The notes under the pieces are model-generated. The model searched no databases. It had not been told where the DNA came from and was given only the letters and a program-made list of their open reading frames with translations. From the NCBI GenBank assembly GCA_023150095.1, contig JAKLLO010000004.1:18907-82906 (forward strand): DNA of 64,000 bases, given 5' to 3'. The position numbers and the translations under genes were made by a program. The stretch is from Zoogloea sp. GTDB taxonomy: Bacteria; Pseudomonadota; Gammaproteobacteria; Burkholderiales; Rhodocyclaceae. Below are positions 29,266 through 38,590 of this stretch, one piece after another; position 1 is the stretch's first letter; each line of letters opens with the position of its first letter.

Positions 29266-29874
29266 ATGGAAACCCCCGACCTCGTCCACGTCGTCGATGA
29301 CGACCTCTCGGTGCGCGAAGCCCTCAGCAGCCTGCTGCGCTCGGTGGGGCTGGCGGTGCGCACCCACGCGTCGGCGGCGGATTTCCTCGCCGCCCCGCGC
29401 GAGCCCGGCGTGGCCTGCCTGGTGCTCGACGTGCGCATGCCCGGCATGACCGGCACCGAGCTGCAGCAGACCCTCGCCCGCGCCGGCGACGACATCCCCA
29501 TCATCTTCATCACCGCCCACGGCGACATCCCCATGGCGGTGCGGGCGATGAAGGAAGGCGCGGCCGAGTTCCTGCCCAAACCCTTCCGCGACGAAGACCT
29601 GCTCGGCGCCATCGACACCGCCCTCACCCGCGCCCGCGCCGCCCGCAAGGAGCACGGCGAGGTGGACGAGATCCGCCGCAAGTACGCCTCCCTCACCGCC
29701 CGCGAGAAGGAGGTGATCGCCTACGTCATCAAGGGCGCCCTCAACAAGCAGGCCGCCGCCGAGCTGGGCGTCACCGAGATGACCGTCAAGGTCCATCGCC
29801 ACAACGTGATGCGCAAGATGGGCGCCGCCTCCATCCCCGACCTGGTGCGCATGATGGAGCGCCTGCAGCCCTGA
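29266..29874 (+). CDS. LuxR/NarL-type response regulator, TodT/StyR-like
   Basis: VHVVDDDLSVREALSSLLRSVG...LVLDVRMPGMTG; HTH LTAREKEVIAYVIKGALNKQAAAELGVTEMTVKVHRHNVMRKM. Confidence 0.9.
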   Translation: METPDLVHVVDDDLSVREALSSLLRSVGLAVRTHASAADFLAAPREPGVACLVLDVRMPGMTGTELQQTLARAGDDIPIIFITAHGDIPMAVRAMKEGAAEFLPKPFRDEDLLGAIDTALTRARAARKEHGEVDEIRRKYASLTAREKEVIAYVIKGALNKQAAAELGVTEMTVKVHRHNVMRKMGAASIPDLVRMMERLQP

Positions 29875-29955
29875 GCGCACCCGCGCGCCGATGTCATCCG
29901 GCTGCAACGGGGGCGGCCTAAGCTGGCCGTCCCTCCCACCCATCCGGAGACAGCC

Positions 29956-30537
29956 ATGTACCTCTCGCCCAGCGACATCCAGCACACCCGCATCCACACC
30001 ATCGACAACCTGCACGCCGCCTCCCGCGCCTGGGTCGAGGCCACCGAGCGGCTGTCCGAGCTCGCCCTGCGCGCCGGCCGTCTGGCCCTGGACGAAGGCC
30101 GCGACCAACTCGAAGAGCTCGCCGAAACCCGCAATTTCAGCTTCGACACCCTGCCCCTCGAACGCTTCGCCGAATGGCGCAGCGAATCCGCCGGGCTGGT
30201 GAGCGAATGCTTCGAGATCATCGGCGACGCCCACCAGGCCATGCTGCAGATGGCCAAGGATCAGGTCGCCGTGTTCGACACCGTGCTGCAACGTCAGATG
30301 GACCGCGCCGCCCTCTCCGCCGACGCCACCGGCGAAGCCCTGATCGACCACGCCCGCGAAGCCCTGCGTCAGGCCGAAACCGGCTTCAACGGCTTTGCCG
30401 ATGCCGCCGCCCAGGGCGCCGATCTGGTCGAGGAGCAGGTGCGTCAGGTGTCCGAAGCCCTCGCCGGCGACGCCGACCCGGCCGAGAAGACCGAGGTGGC
30501 GCCCCCCGCCCGCAGCCGCCGCACCCGCGCGGGCTGA
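29956..30537 (+). CDS. Phasin family protein
   Basis: DNLHAASRAWVEATERLSELALRAGRLALDEGRDQLEEL...; amphipathic helical, DQVAVFDTVLQRQM. Confidence 0.7.
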   Translation: MYLSPSDIQHTRIHTIDNLHAASRAWVEATERLSELALRAGRLALDEGRDQLEELAETRNFSFDTLPLERFAEWRSESAGLVSECFEIIGDAHQAMLQMAKDQVAVFDTVLQRQMDRAALSADATGEALIDHAREALRQAETGFNGFADAAAQGADLVEEQVRQVSEALAGDADPAEKTEVAPPARSRRTRAG

Positions 30538-30619
30538 TCCCCACGGCGTTCCTGGCGCTAAAATCACAGCCTTTGGCAGGCGGCGCCCCGCCCCTGCCGG
30601 GTCACTCGCCAGGAACGCC

Positions 30620-31453
30620 ATGAACGCCCCCACCCCCACCCAACAGGCCCTCTACCAGGCCCGCTACGGCTCGCCCGAAGCGGCAGTGCCCGCCGCCGGC
30701 TCGCCGATCATCGACCACCTGCTGGCCCACCGCTCGGTGCGCGCCTACCTGCCCGATCCGGTCTCGGATGACCAGCTGGCCGCCATCGTGGCCGCCGCGC
30801 AGTCGGCCGCCAGCTCCTCCAACCTGCACGCCTGGAGCGTCGTCGCGGTGCGCGACCCGGAGCGCAAGGCGCGCCTCTCCATCATGGCCGGCGACCAGCC
30901 CCACATCCGCCAGGCCCCGCTGTTCCTCGTCTGGCTGGCCGATCTCGCCCGCCTCGAACAGGTCGCCACCACCGCCGGCGAAGCCCACGCCGCGCTGGAT
31001 TACCTGGAGATGCTGCAAGTGGGCTTCATTGACGCCTCGCTGGCCGCCCAGAACGCCGTGACCGCCGCCGAATCCCTCGGACTTGGCACCGTCTACATCG
31101 GCGGCATCCGCAATCAGCCCGAAAACGTGGCCGCCGAGCTGCAGTTGCCGCCCCGCACCGTGGCGGTGTTCGGTCTGTGCGTCGGCACGCCCGACCCCGC
31201 CCAGCCGGCAGCCGTCAAACCGCGCCCGGCACAGTCCGTCGTGCTGCACCACGAGACCTACTCCCTCCCGGCTCAGGCCAAAGGCCTCGCCGAATACGAC
31301 GGCGCCATGACCGCCTTCTACGCCAGCCAGGGCATGAAGGTCCGCGGCACCTGGTCCAACCACTCCGCCAAGCGCATCCGCGACGCCGCCGCCCTCACCG
31401 GCCGCGACCGCCTCGTCGAAGCCCTCAAGGCCCGGGGCTTCCCGCTCAAGTAA
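30620..31453 (+). CDS. NADPH-dependent oxidoreductase, nitroreductase family (NfsA/Frp-like)
   Basis: HRSVRAYLPDPVSDDQLAAIVAAAQSAASSSNLHAWSVVAV; ESLGLGTVYIGGIRNQPENVAAEL. Confidence 0.85.
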   Translation: MNAPTPTQQALYQARYGSPEAAVPAAGSPIIDHLLAHRSVRAYLPDPVSDDQLAAIVAAAQSAASSSNLHAWSVVAVRDPERKARLSIMAGDQPHIRQAPLFLVWLADLARLEQVATTAGEAHAALDYLEMLQVGFIDASLAAQNAVTAAESLGLGTVYIGGIRNQPENVAAELQLPPRTVAVFGLCVGTPDPAQPAAVKPRPAQSVVLHHETYSLPAQAKGLAEYDGAMTAFYASQGMKVRGTWSNHSAKRIRDAAALTGRDRLVEALKARGFPLK

Positions 31454-31457
31454 GCCG

Positions 31458-31730
31458 GTGAATCCCTCACGCAAGGCTGCGAATGCTTCGCGCAGCCTTG
31501 CGAATCCTTCTCTCAGCCCTGAGATTGCTTTTCTCACCTATGAGATTGCCTCTTTCAGCCCTGAGATTGCTTCTCCCACCCCTGAGATTGCTTCTCTCAC
31601 CCCTGAGCTTGCTTCTCTCACCCCTGAGCTTGCTTCTCTCACCCCTGCGATTGCTTCACGCAGCCGTGCACATGTCTCTCGCAGGCCTGCGAATCGTTCT
31701 CGCAAGCTTGCGAATGCCATTCGCAGCCCA
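31458..31730. repeat. 13-unit, 21-bp tandem array of short palindromes
   Basis: Units start at 31458, 31479, 31500, 31521, 31542, 31563, 31584, 31605, 31626, 31647, 31668, 31689, 31710; core GAGATTGCTTCTCTCACCCCT, flanks GCGAATGCTTCGCGCAGCCTT; CGCA-N4-TGCG or CTCA-N4-TGAG across unit junctions. Confidence 0.93.
31470..31502. terminator. Strong hairpin at 5' edge of repeat array, possible terminator
   Basis: CGCAAGGCTGCG-AATGCTTCG-CGCAGCCTTGCG, perfect 12-bp stem 17 nt after the oxidoreductase stop; no clean T-tract. Confidence 0.45.
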
Positions 31731-31792
31731 CGCAAGGTCGAACCTCGGCGCCCCACGCATCCCCCCCATCCACGCACACCACCCCCACGACC

Positions 31793-32698
31793 ATGATCCA
31801 TCTCATCGCCACCGGCGGCACCATCGCCGGCGAAGCTGATCCGGAATCCGGCGGCGCCCGCTACCGGGCCGGCGTGCGCCCCGTGGGCGCCCTGCTGGCC
31901 GCCGTGCCGGGCCTCGACGCCTTCGACCTCTCCGCCGAGCAGGTGCTCGCCCTCGACAGCAAGGACATGACGCCCGACGGCTGGCTGACGATCCTCGCCG
32001 CGGTGCGCCGGGCGCTGGATGATCCGGCAACGGATGGCATGGTGATCCTCCACGGCACCGATACGCTCGAAGAAACCGCGTATTTCCTGCAGCTCACCGT
32101 GCCCGGCGGCAAGCCGGTGGTGCTCACCGGTGCCATGCGCCCGGCCGACCACCCCCAGGCCGACGGCCCGGCCAACCTGCTCGCCGCGGTGCGTCTTGCT
32201 GCCAGCCCGGAGGCCCACGGCAAGGGCGTGCTGGTGGTGATGAACGCCACCGCCCACGCCGCCCGCCATCTGGTGAAAGCCCGCACCACCGGGCTCGACG
32301 CCTTCGAATCCGCCATCGACTGGACCGATGCCCGGCCCGACGGCCGCTTTGCCGATCTCGCCGCCGATGCCCTCCCGCGGGTGGACATCCTGCCCGGCTA
32401 CGCCGGCGCGCCCGCCGGGCTGATCGACGCCTGCGTGGCCGAGGGCGCAAGGGGACTGGTGCTGGCCCTCACCGGCCACGGCAGCGTGCCGTCGGCGTGG
32501 TTGCCGGCGCTGAGCCGGGCGCGGGAGAAAGGGGTGGTGATCGTCCGGGCCAGCCGCTGCGCCGGGCCGGTGATCCGCAACGCCAACGCCGACGACGACG
32601 TCGAAGGCTGGCTCACCGCCGGCAGCCTGCCGCCACCCAAGGCCCGCATCGCGCTGATGCTGGCCCTGGCCAGCAAACGCCCCCTCGCGGCGGACTGA
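31793..32698 (+). CDS. Asparaginase
   Basis: LIATGGTIAGEA; VILHGTDTLEETAYFL; VVLTGAMRPA. Confidence 0.92.
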   Translation: MIHLIATGGTIAGEADPESGGARYRAGVRPVGALLAAVPGLDAFDLSAEQVLALDSKDMTPDGWLTILAAVRRALDDPATDGMVILHGTDTLEETAYFLQLTVPGGKPVVLTGAMRPADHPQADGPANLLAAVRLAASPEAHGKGVLVVMNATAHAARHLVKARTTGLDAFESAIDWTDARPDGRFADLAADALPRVDILPGYAGAPAGLIDACVAEGARGLVLALTGHGSVPSAWLPALSRAREKGVVIVRASRCAGPVIRNANADDDVEGWLTAGSLPPPKARIALMLALASKRPLAAD

Positions 32699-32703
32699 CG
32701 CCC

Positions 32704-34497
32704 TCAGGCGCCGGCCACCTTGGCCGGACGCGCCTTCTTCGCAAAGGCCTCGCGGGCTTCCTCGAGGATCTGCACGAGCTCGTCGCGGGCTTCCTTGGAC
32801 GACTGGATGAGCTTGCCCTCGTCGTGGTCGATGGCCTGCTGACGGGCCAGCACCTCGGCGTCATGGCGGGCAAAGCGGGTCACCATCTGATCCACCAGCG
32901 CCGGCGGCTCGTGGAGGAGCTCCAGCGTCCACCGGGCCATCTCGAGGCTCGACGGCAGGGCCTCGCGGATCTGCCGCTCGATGCCCATGTCCATCAGCCG
33001 GCTGGCGTGGAAGCGGTTGCGGGCCCGGGCCACGATCTGCACATCGGGAAAATGCTTCTTCACCAGCTCGGCGGTGCGCAGCGACGCCTCCACGTCGTCG
33101 ATGGCCAGCACGAAGACCTTGGCCTCGCCCACCTGGGCAGCGTGGAGCAGATCGAGGTGGGCCGCGTCGCCGTAGAACACCTTGAAGCCGAACTTGCGCA
33201 CGGTTTCCACCTGCCCGGCGTCGGCGTCCAGCGCGGTGAAGCGGATGCCCCGCGCCAGCAGCAGCCGGCCCACCACCTGCCCGACCCGGCCGAAACCGGC
33301 GATCACCACGTCGCTCGCCTCGGAGGGCATCTGGTCGTAAGCCTTGGGCGGCCGCCGGCCCGCCTCGCGCCGGGCCAGCCAGTCACCAAACATCAGCAGG
33401 AGCGGCGACACCGCCATCGACAGGGCCACCACCAGGGTCAGCTTGTCGGCCTGCACCTCGCCCAGCACCTTGAACGACTGAGCCGCGTCGAACAGCACGA
33501 AGGCAAACTCGCCGCCCTGGGCCAGCGCCAGGGCCAGCATCCGCGAACCCAGCTTGGGCCCACCCACCAGCCGGCGCAGGCCGTACAGCACCACGACCTT
33601 GATCATCACCAGCCCGGCGGTGAGGCCGAGGATCTGCCACGGAAATTTAACTAGCAGGGTGAGGTTGGTGGACATCCCCACCGCCATGAAGAACAGCCCC
33701 AGCAGCAAGCCCTGGAAGGGCGCGATGGACGCCTCCAGCTCGTGACGGAACTCCGAATCGGCCAGCAGCACGCCGGCGATGAACGCACCCAGCGACATGG
33801 ACAGCCCGCCCGCCTGCATCAGCAGCGCCAGCCCCAGCACCGTCACCAGCGCCGCGGCGGTGAACATCTCCCGGCTATTGACCCGCGCCACGTGGCGGAA
33901 CAGCAGATCGAGGAGCGGCCGCCCCACCACCACCACCGCCACCAGCAGCCCCAGGCCCACCGCCGGATGGGTGAGCGCGGTGGGCTTGCCGGTGCCGAAG
34001 AGGGGAATCAGCGCCAGCAGCGGAATCACCGACAGATCCTGGAACAGCAGGATCGCGAAGGCCTCGCGCCCGTAACGGGTGGATAGCTCGCGCCGCTCGG
34101 CGAGGGTGGGCAGCACGAAGGCCGTGGACGACAGGGCCAGGATGATCCCCACCAGCGCCGCCGCCGACAGCGACAGGCCCGTGTACAAGCCCGCCGCCGC
34201 CAGCGCCGCCGCCACCCCGAAGAGCTGCATCGCCCCCAGCCCGAACACCGACTTGCGCAGCGCCCACAGGCGCGACGGCTTGAGCTCCAGCCCGATCACG
34301 AAGAGCAGCAGCACCACGCCCAGCTCGGCGGTATGGAGCAGGTTGTCCGGATCGCGCACGAGCTTCACACCGTAGGGGCCGATGAGCATGCCCACCGCCA
34401 GATAGCCGAGCACCGTGCCCAGCCCGGCGCGCTTGAAAAGCGGCACGAAAAGCACGGAAGCCAGCAGCAGGGCGGCGAATGTCGTCAGGGATTGCAT
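32704..34497 (-). CDS. Monovalent cation:proton antiporter-2 (KefB/KefC/YbaL-like) with TrkA-N domain
   Basis: GYLAVGMLIGPYGVKLVRDPDNLLHTAELGVVLLLFVIGLEL; DVVIAGFGRVGQVVGRLL. Confidence 0.92.
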   Translation of the reverse strand: MQSLTTFAALLLASVLFVPLFKRAGLGTVLGYLAVGMLIGPYGVKLVRDPDNLLHTAELGVVLLLFVIGLELKPSRLWALRKSVFGLGAMQLFGVAAALAAAGLYTGLSLSAAALVGIILALSSTAFVLPTLAERRELSTRYGREAFAILLFQDLSVIPLLALIPLFGTGKPTALTHPAVGLGLLVAVVVVGRPLLDLLFRHVARVNSREMFTAAALVTVLGLALLMQAGGLSMSLGAFIAGVLLADSEFRHELEASIAPFQGLLLGLFFMAVGMSTNLTLLVKFPWQILGLTAGLVMIKVVVLYGLRRLVGGPKLGSRMLALALAQGGEFAFVLFDAAQSFKVLGEVQADKLTLVVALSMAVSPLLLMFGDWLARREAGRRPPKAYDQMPSEASDVVIAGFGRVGQVVGRLLLARGIRFTALDADAGQVETVRKFGFKVFYGDAAHLDLLHAAQVGEAKVFVLAIDDVEASLRTAELVKKHFPDVQIVARARNRFHASRLMDMGIERQIREALPSSLEMARWTLELLHEPPALVDQMVTRFARHDAEVLARQQAIDHDEGKLIQSSKEARDELVQILEEAREAFAKKARPAKVAGA

Positions 34498-34659
34498 GAT
34501 GGAAAAACGGAAGGCAGCGTGGAGCGTTCAAGTCTCTCACAAAGCGCCGCGGCAATTCGAAATGGAAGGATCCGGAAACAATCGGGCCGCCAGCTGCCAA
34601 CTCCGTCACGCAAATCCGGGCAGCCCCGTCCGGGGCGGTGTCGCCCGGCTTTACACCGC

Positions 34660-35004
34660 CCGCCAGGCGCCCTGATCGAGACCATCGACAACTCCCAGGG
34701 CACCGAGAATGCCGAGTTCCTGGCCTTCCTGCCCGAGCTCAACGCCGGCCTGGAGAGCTACATCGGCGCTGGTTACGACACCATCTCGGTGCGCCTGCTG
34801 TTCGGCTGCTTCGGCGGCACGACGAACGGCAATGGTGCCGGCTACCTGAGCGGCGGTGGCGAGACCACCAACTGCGACAGCGGCGGCTTTGGCGACGTCT
34901 TCATCCTCGCCGGCGAGGCGATGCGCGAAACACCCGAGCCGTCCGTCCTCACCCTCGCCGCTCTCGGGCTCCTCAGCGCGGCCTGGCTGCGTCGCCGCGA
35001 CTGA
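34660..35004 (+). pseudogene. 5'-truncated PEP-CTERM protein remnant
   Basis: C-terminal ETPEPSVLTLAALGLLSAAWLRRRD (PEP motif + TM + Arg-rich tail) without an in-frame start or signal peptide. Confidence 0.7.
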
Positions 35005-35022
35005 GCTGATCCGCGCCCGGGC

Positions 35023-35964
35023 TCACAGCCCCGGGTCTTCACCGCCCCCCGCCAACGCCGCATCCACCACATGGCGCGACAGGTGGGGGGCAAACAGCTC
35101 GATGAAGGCGTACACATATCCCCGCAGCCACGCGTTGCGCCGCACGCCGATGCGCGTGGTGCTCGACTCGAACAGGTGCGCCGCGTCGAGCATGCCCAGT
35201 TCCTTGTCGGCGGCCGGATCGAACGCCATCTTGGCCAGGATGCCGATTCCCAGGCCCATGCCCACGTAAGTCTTGATGATGTCCGAGTCGATGGCGGTGA
35301 GCACCACGTTGGGCTTCAGCCCGCGGCCCATGAAGGCCTTGTTGATCTGGTTGCGCCCGGTGAAGGCAAAGTCGTAGGTGATGATCGGATGCCGGGCGAT
35401 CGCCTCCAGCGTGAGCGGCTGGGTGCTCAGGATGGGGTGGCGCACCGGCGCGATCACGCAGCGGTTCCACTGATAGCAGGGCAGCATCACCAGCTCGTGC
35501 TCCTCGGCGATGGCCTCGGTGGCGATGGCGATGTCCGCCTCGCCCGACAGCACGTACTCGCACACCTGGCGCGGATTGCCCTGGTGCAGTGACAAGCGCA
35601 CGTTGGGGTAGCGCGTCATGAAGGCCCGGATCACCGACGGCAGGGCGTAGCGGGCCTGAGTGTGGGTGGTGGCGATCGACAGGCTGCCGCTCGCCTCATT
35701 GCTGAACTCGGCGCCCACCTGCCGCAGGTTATCCACGTCCAGCAGCATCCGCTCGGCAATCGCCAGCACCTGCCGCCCCGGCTCGGTGACGGCCACCAGT
35801 CGCTTGCCGTGGCGCACGAAGATCTCGATGCCCAGCTCGTCCTCCAGCTGGCGGATCTGCTTCGAGACGCCTGGCTGAGATGTAAACAAGGCCTCGGCCG
35901 CCTCCGACACGTTGAGCCGATGACGCACCACCTCGAAGACATAACGCAACTGCTGGATGTTCAT
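35023..35964 (-). CDS. cysB: LysR family regulator CysB
   Basis: MNIQQLRYVFEVVRHRLNVSEAAEALFTSQPGVSKQIRQLEDELGIEIFVRHGKR; divergent from sulfate assimilation genes. Confidence 0.9.
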   Translation of the reverse strand: MNIQQLRYVFEVVRHRLNVSEAAEALFTSQPGVSKQIRQLEDELGIEIFVRHGKRLVAVTEPGRQVLAIAERMLLDVDNLRQVGAEFSNEASGSLSIATTHTQARYALPSVIRAFMTRYPNVRLSLHQGNPRQVCEYVLSGEADIAIATEAIAEEHELVMLPCYQWNRCVIAPVRHPILSTQPLTLEAIARHPIITYDFAFTGRNQINKAFMGRGLKPNVVLTAIDSDIIKTYVGMGLGIGILAKMAFDPAADKELGMLDAAHLFESSTTRIGVRRNAWLRGYVYAFIELFAPHLSRHVVDAALAGGGEDPGL

Positions 35965-36087
35965 GCCGATCCTCCGGTCGCCACCACCGACCTATATAAC
36001 TTTTTGTTCTTATAGTTTAACCCAAACCGCCTTCTACCCTCTAACCCCTCGGTTTACGATGCGCCGCACAAGATATTGGGGCTCATC

Positions 36088-36867
36088 ATGGACTTCGCGT
36101 ACACCGTTGCAGGTTTCTCCGTCGGCGCCATCGTCGGCCTGACAGGCGTTGGCGGGGGTTCGCTCATGACGCCTCTGCTGGTGCTGCTGTTCGGCGTTCC
36201 GGCCTCGGTGGCGGTGGGCACCGACCTGCTCTACGCGGCGGTCACCAAGGCCGGCGGCACCCTCGCCCACGGCCTCAAGGGCACCGTCGACTGGACGATC
36301 ACCAAGCGTCTCGCCACCGGCAGCATCCCTGCTTCGGCCCTGACCCTGCTGGCGCTCGGCTACTTCGCCCCCGGCGGCATCGGCGGCGCGGTGAGCCTCA
36401 TCAAGGTGGCGCTGGGCGTGGCCCTGCTGCTCACCGCCGTGGCGATCATCTTCCGCAAGAAGATCCAGGATTTCGCGCTCAAGCACTCCGAAGGCCGCGA
36501 GAACCCGCAGCGCACCGCTGCGCTCACCGTACTCACCGGCGCCGTACTGGGCGTGCTGGTGTCGATCTCGTCGGTGGGCGCCGGCGCCCTTGGGGTCAGC
36601 GCCCTGTTCTTCCTGTATCCTCGCCTCCCCACGCTGCGTATCGTCGGCAGCGACATCGCCCACGCGGTGCCCCTGACCCTCGTCGCCGGCATCGGCCACT
36701 GGTTCCTCGGCAGTGTGGATTGGTCCCTGCTTGGCAGCCTGCTGATCGGCTCTCTGCCCGGCATCTGGCTGGGGAGCCACATTTCCACCCGGGTGCCCGA
36801 CCGGGTGCTGCGTCCGATTCTGGCAACCATGCTGGTCTTGGTGGGCAGCAAGTTGATCGCGGCCTGA
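36088..36867 (+). CDS. TauE/SafE family sulfite exporter-like permease
   Basis: MDFAYTVAGFSVGAIVGLTGVGGGSLMTPLLVLLFGVPASVAVGTDLLYAAVTKAGG. Confidence 0.92.
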   Translation: MDFAYTVAGFSVGAIVGLTGVGGGSLMTPLLVLLFGVPASVAVGTDLLYAAVTKAGGTLAHGLKGTVDWTITKRLATGSIPASALTLLALGYFAPGGIGGAVSLIKVALGVALLLTAVAIIFRKKIQDFALKHSEGRENPQRTAALTVLTGAVLGVLVSISSVGAGALGVSALFFLYPRLPTLRIVGSDIAHAVPLTLVAGIGHWFLGSVDWSLLGSLLIGSLPGIWLGSHISTRVPDRVLRPILATMLVLVGSKLIAA

Positions 36868-36907
36868 CAGCCAGCGCGCCCCTGACAACCAGGACACATT
36901 ACAAATC

Positions 36908-38590
36908 ATGTACCGTTACGACCCCTACGACCAGAAGATCGTCGACGAACGCGTCGCCCAGTTCCGCGACCAGACCCGCCGCTACCTGGCCGGCGAGCTC
37001 ACCGACGACGAGTTCCGCCCCCTGCGCCTGCAGAACGGCCTGTACATCCAGCGCCACGCCCCGATGCTGCGCGTGGCCGTGCCCTACGGCCTGCTGTCCT
37101 CCACCCAGATCCGCAAGCTGGCCCACATCGCGCGCACCCACGACAAGGGCTACAGCCACGTCACCACGCGCCAGAACTTCCAGTTCAACTGGCCCGAGCT
37201 GAAGGTCGTGCCGGAGATCCTGGCCGAGCTCGCCACCGTCGAGATGCACGCCATCCAGACCTCCGGCGCGTGCATCCGCAACATCACCTCCGACCCCTTC
37301 GCGGGCGTCGCCGGCGACGAATACATCGACCCGCGCCCGTGGTGCGAGGTGCTGCGCCAGTGGAGCACCTTCCACCCCGAGTTCGCCTTCCTGCCGCGCA
37401 AGTTCAAGATCGCCGTGAACGGCGCCGGGCAGGACCGCGCGGTCATCCAGTGCCACGACATCGGCCTCGAGCTCAAGCGTGATGCGGCCGGCGAGATCGG
37501 CTTCCGCGTGCTGGTCGGTGGCGGCATGGGCCGCACCCCGATCATCGGTGAAGAGATCACCGATTTCGTGCCGTGGCAGCACATCATCACCTACTGCGAA
37601 GCCATCCTGCGCGTCTATAACCGCTATGGCCGCCGCGACAACCTCTACAAGGCGCGGATCAAGATCCTCGTCAAGGCCCTCGGCATCGCCGAGTTCAAGC
37701 GCCAGGTGGAAGCGGAATGGGAATTCGGCAAGAACGGCCCGAACACCCTCACCGAAGCCGAAGTCGCCCGCGTTGCCGGCCACTTCACCACCCCGGCCTA
37801 CGAAACCCTGCCCGCCGAAGACGCCGGTTACGCCGCCCAGCGCAGCGCCAACCCGGCCTTCGCCGCCTGGGCCCGGCGCAACGTGCTGGCCCACAAGGTG
37901 CCCGGCTACGCCATCGTGGTGCTGTCCCTGAAAGACCCGAAGCGCGCCCCCGGCGACATCACCGCCGAGCAGCTCGACCTCGTGGCCGACTGGGCCGACG
38001 CCTACAGCTTCGGCGAGATCCGCGCCACCCACGAGCAGAACCTCGTGCTGGCCGATGTCAAACAGTCCGACCTCTTCGCCCTCTGGGAGAAGGCCCGCGC
38101 CACCGGCCTCGCGACGCCCACGTTTGGCCTCCTGACCGACATCATCTGCTGCCCCGGCGGCGATTTCTGCGCCCTGGCCAACGCCAAGTCGATCCCCATC
38201 GCCAACGCCATCCAGGCCCGCTTCGATGATCTGGATCACCTCTACGACATCGGCGACATCGAGCTCAACATCTCCGGCTGCATGAACTCCTGCGGCCACC
38301 ACCACGTGGGCCACATCGGCATCCTCGGCGTCGATAAGAACGGCGAGGAGTGGTATCAGGTCAGCCTCGGCGGCAGCCAGGGCAACAACACCAGCATCGG
38401 CAAGGTCATCGGCCGCTCGTTTGCCGCCGCCGAAATGCCCGATGTGATCAGCAAGATCATCGACGTCTACCTGGCCCAGCGCCAGGACGGCGAGCGCTTC
38501 ATCGAAACCGTCCGCCGCACCGGCCTCGACCCGTTCAAGCTCGGCGTGTATGGCGAAGCCGCCGTCAAGGAAAGGAAGCACAATGCCTAA
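36908..38590 (+). CDS. cysI: Nitrite/sulfite reductase (sulfite reductase hemoprotein)
   Basis: THDKGYSHVTTRQNFQFNW; C-terminal CPGGDFC and CMNSCGHH siroheme/4Fe-4S ligands. Confidence 0.92.
   Translation: MYRYDPYDQKIVDERVAQFRDQTRRYLAGELTDDEFRPLRLQNGLYIQRHAPMLRVAVPYGLLSSTQIRKLAHIARTHDKGYSHVTTRQNFQFNWPELKVVPEILAELATVEMHAIQTSGACIRNITSDPFAGVAGDEYIDPRPWCEVLRQWSTFHPEFAFLPRKFKIAVNGAGQDRAVIQCHDIGLELKRDAAGEIGFRVLVGGGMGRTPIIGEEITDFVPWQHIITYCEAILRVYNRYGRRDNLYKARIKILVKALGIAEFKRQVEAEWEFGKNGPNTLTEAEVARVAGHFTTPAYETLPAEDAGYAAQRSANPAFAAWARRNVLAHKVPGYAIVVLSLKDPKRAPGDITAEQLDLVADWADAYSFGEIRATHEQNLVLADVKQSDLFALWEKARATGLATPTFGLLTDIICCPGGDFCALANAKSIPIANAIQARFDDLDHLYDIGDIELNISGCMNSCGHHHVGHIGILGVDKNGEEWYQVSLGGSQGNNTSIGKVIGRSFAAAEMPDVISKIIDVYLAQRQDGERFIETVRRTGLDPFKLGVYGEAAVKERKHNA

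Noticed and set aside
31458-31730. Possible CRISPR array
   Set aside because: Repeats are directly adjacent with no unique spacers and no cas genes in the window
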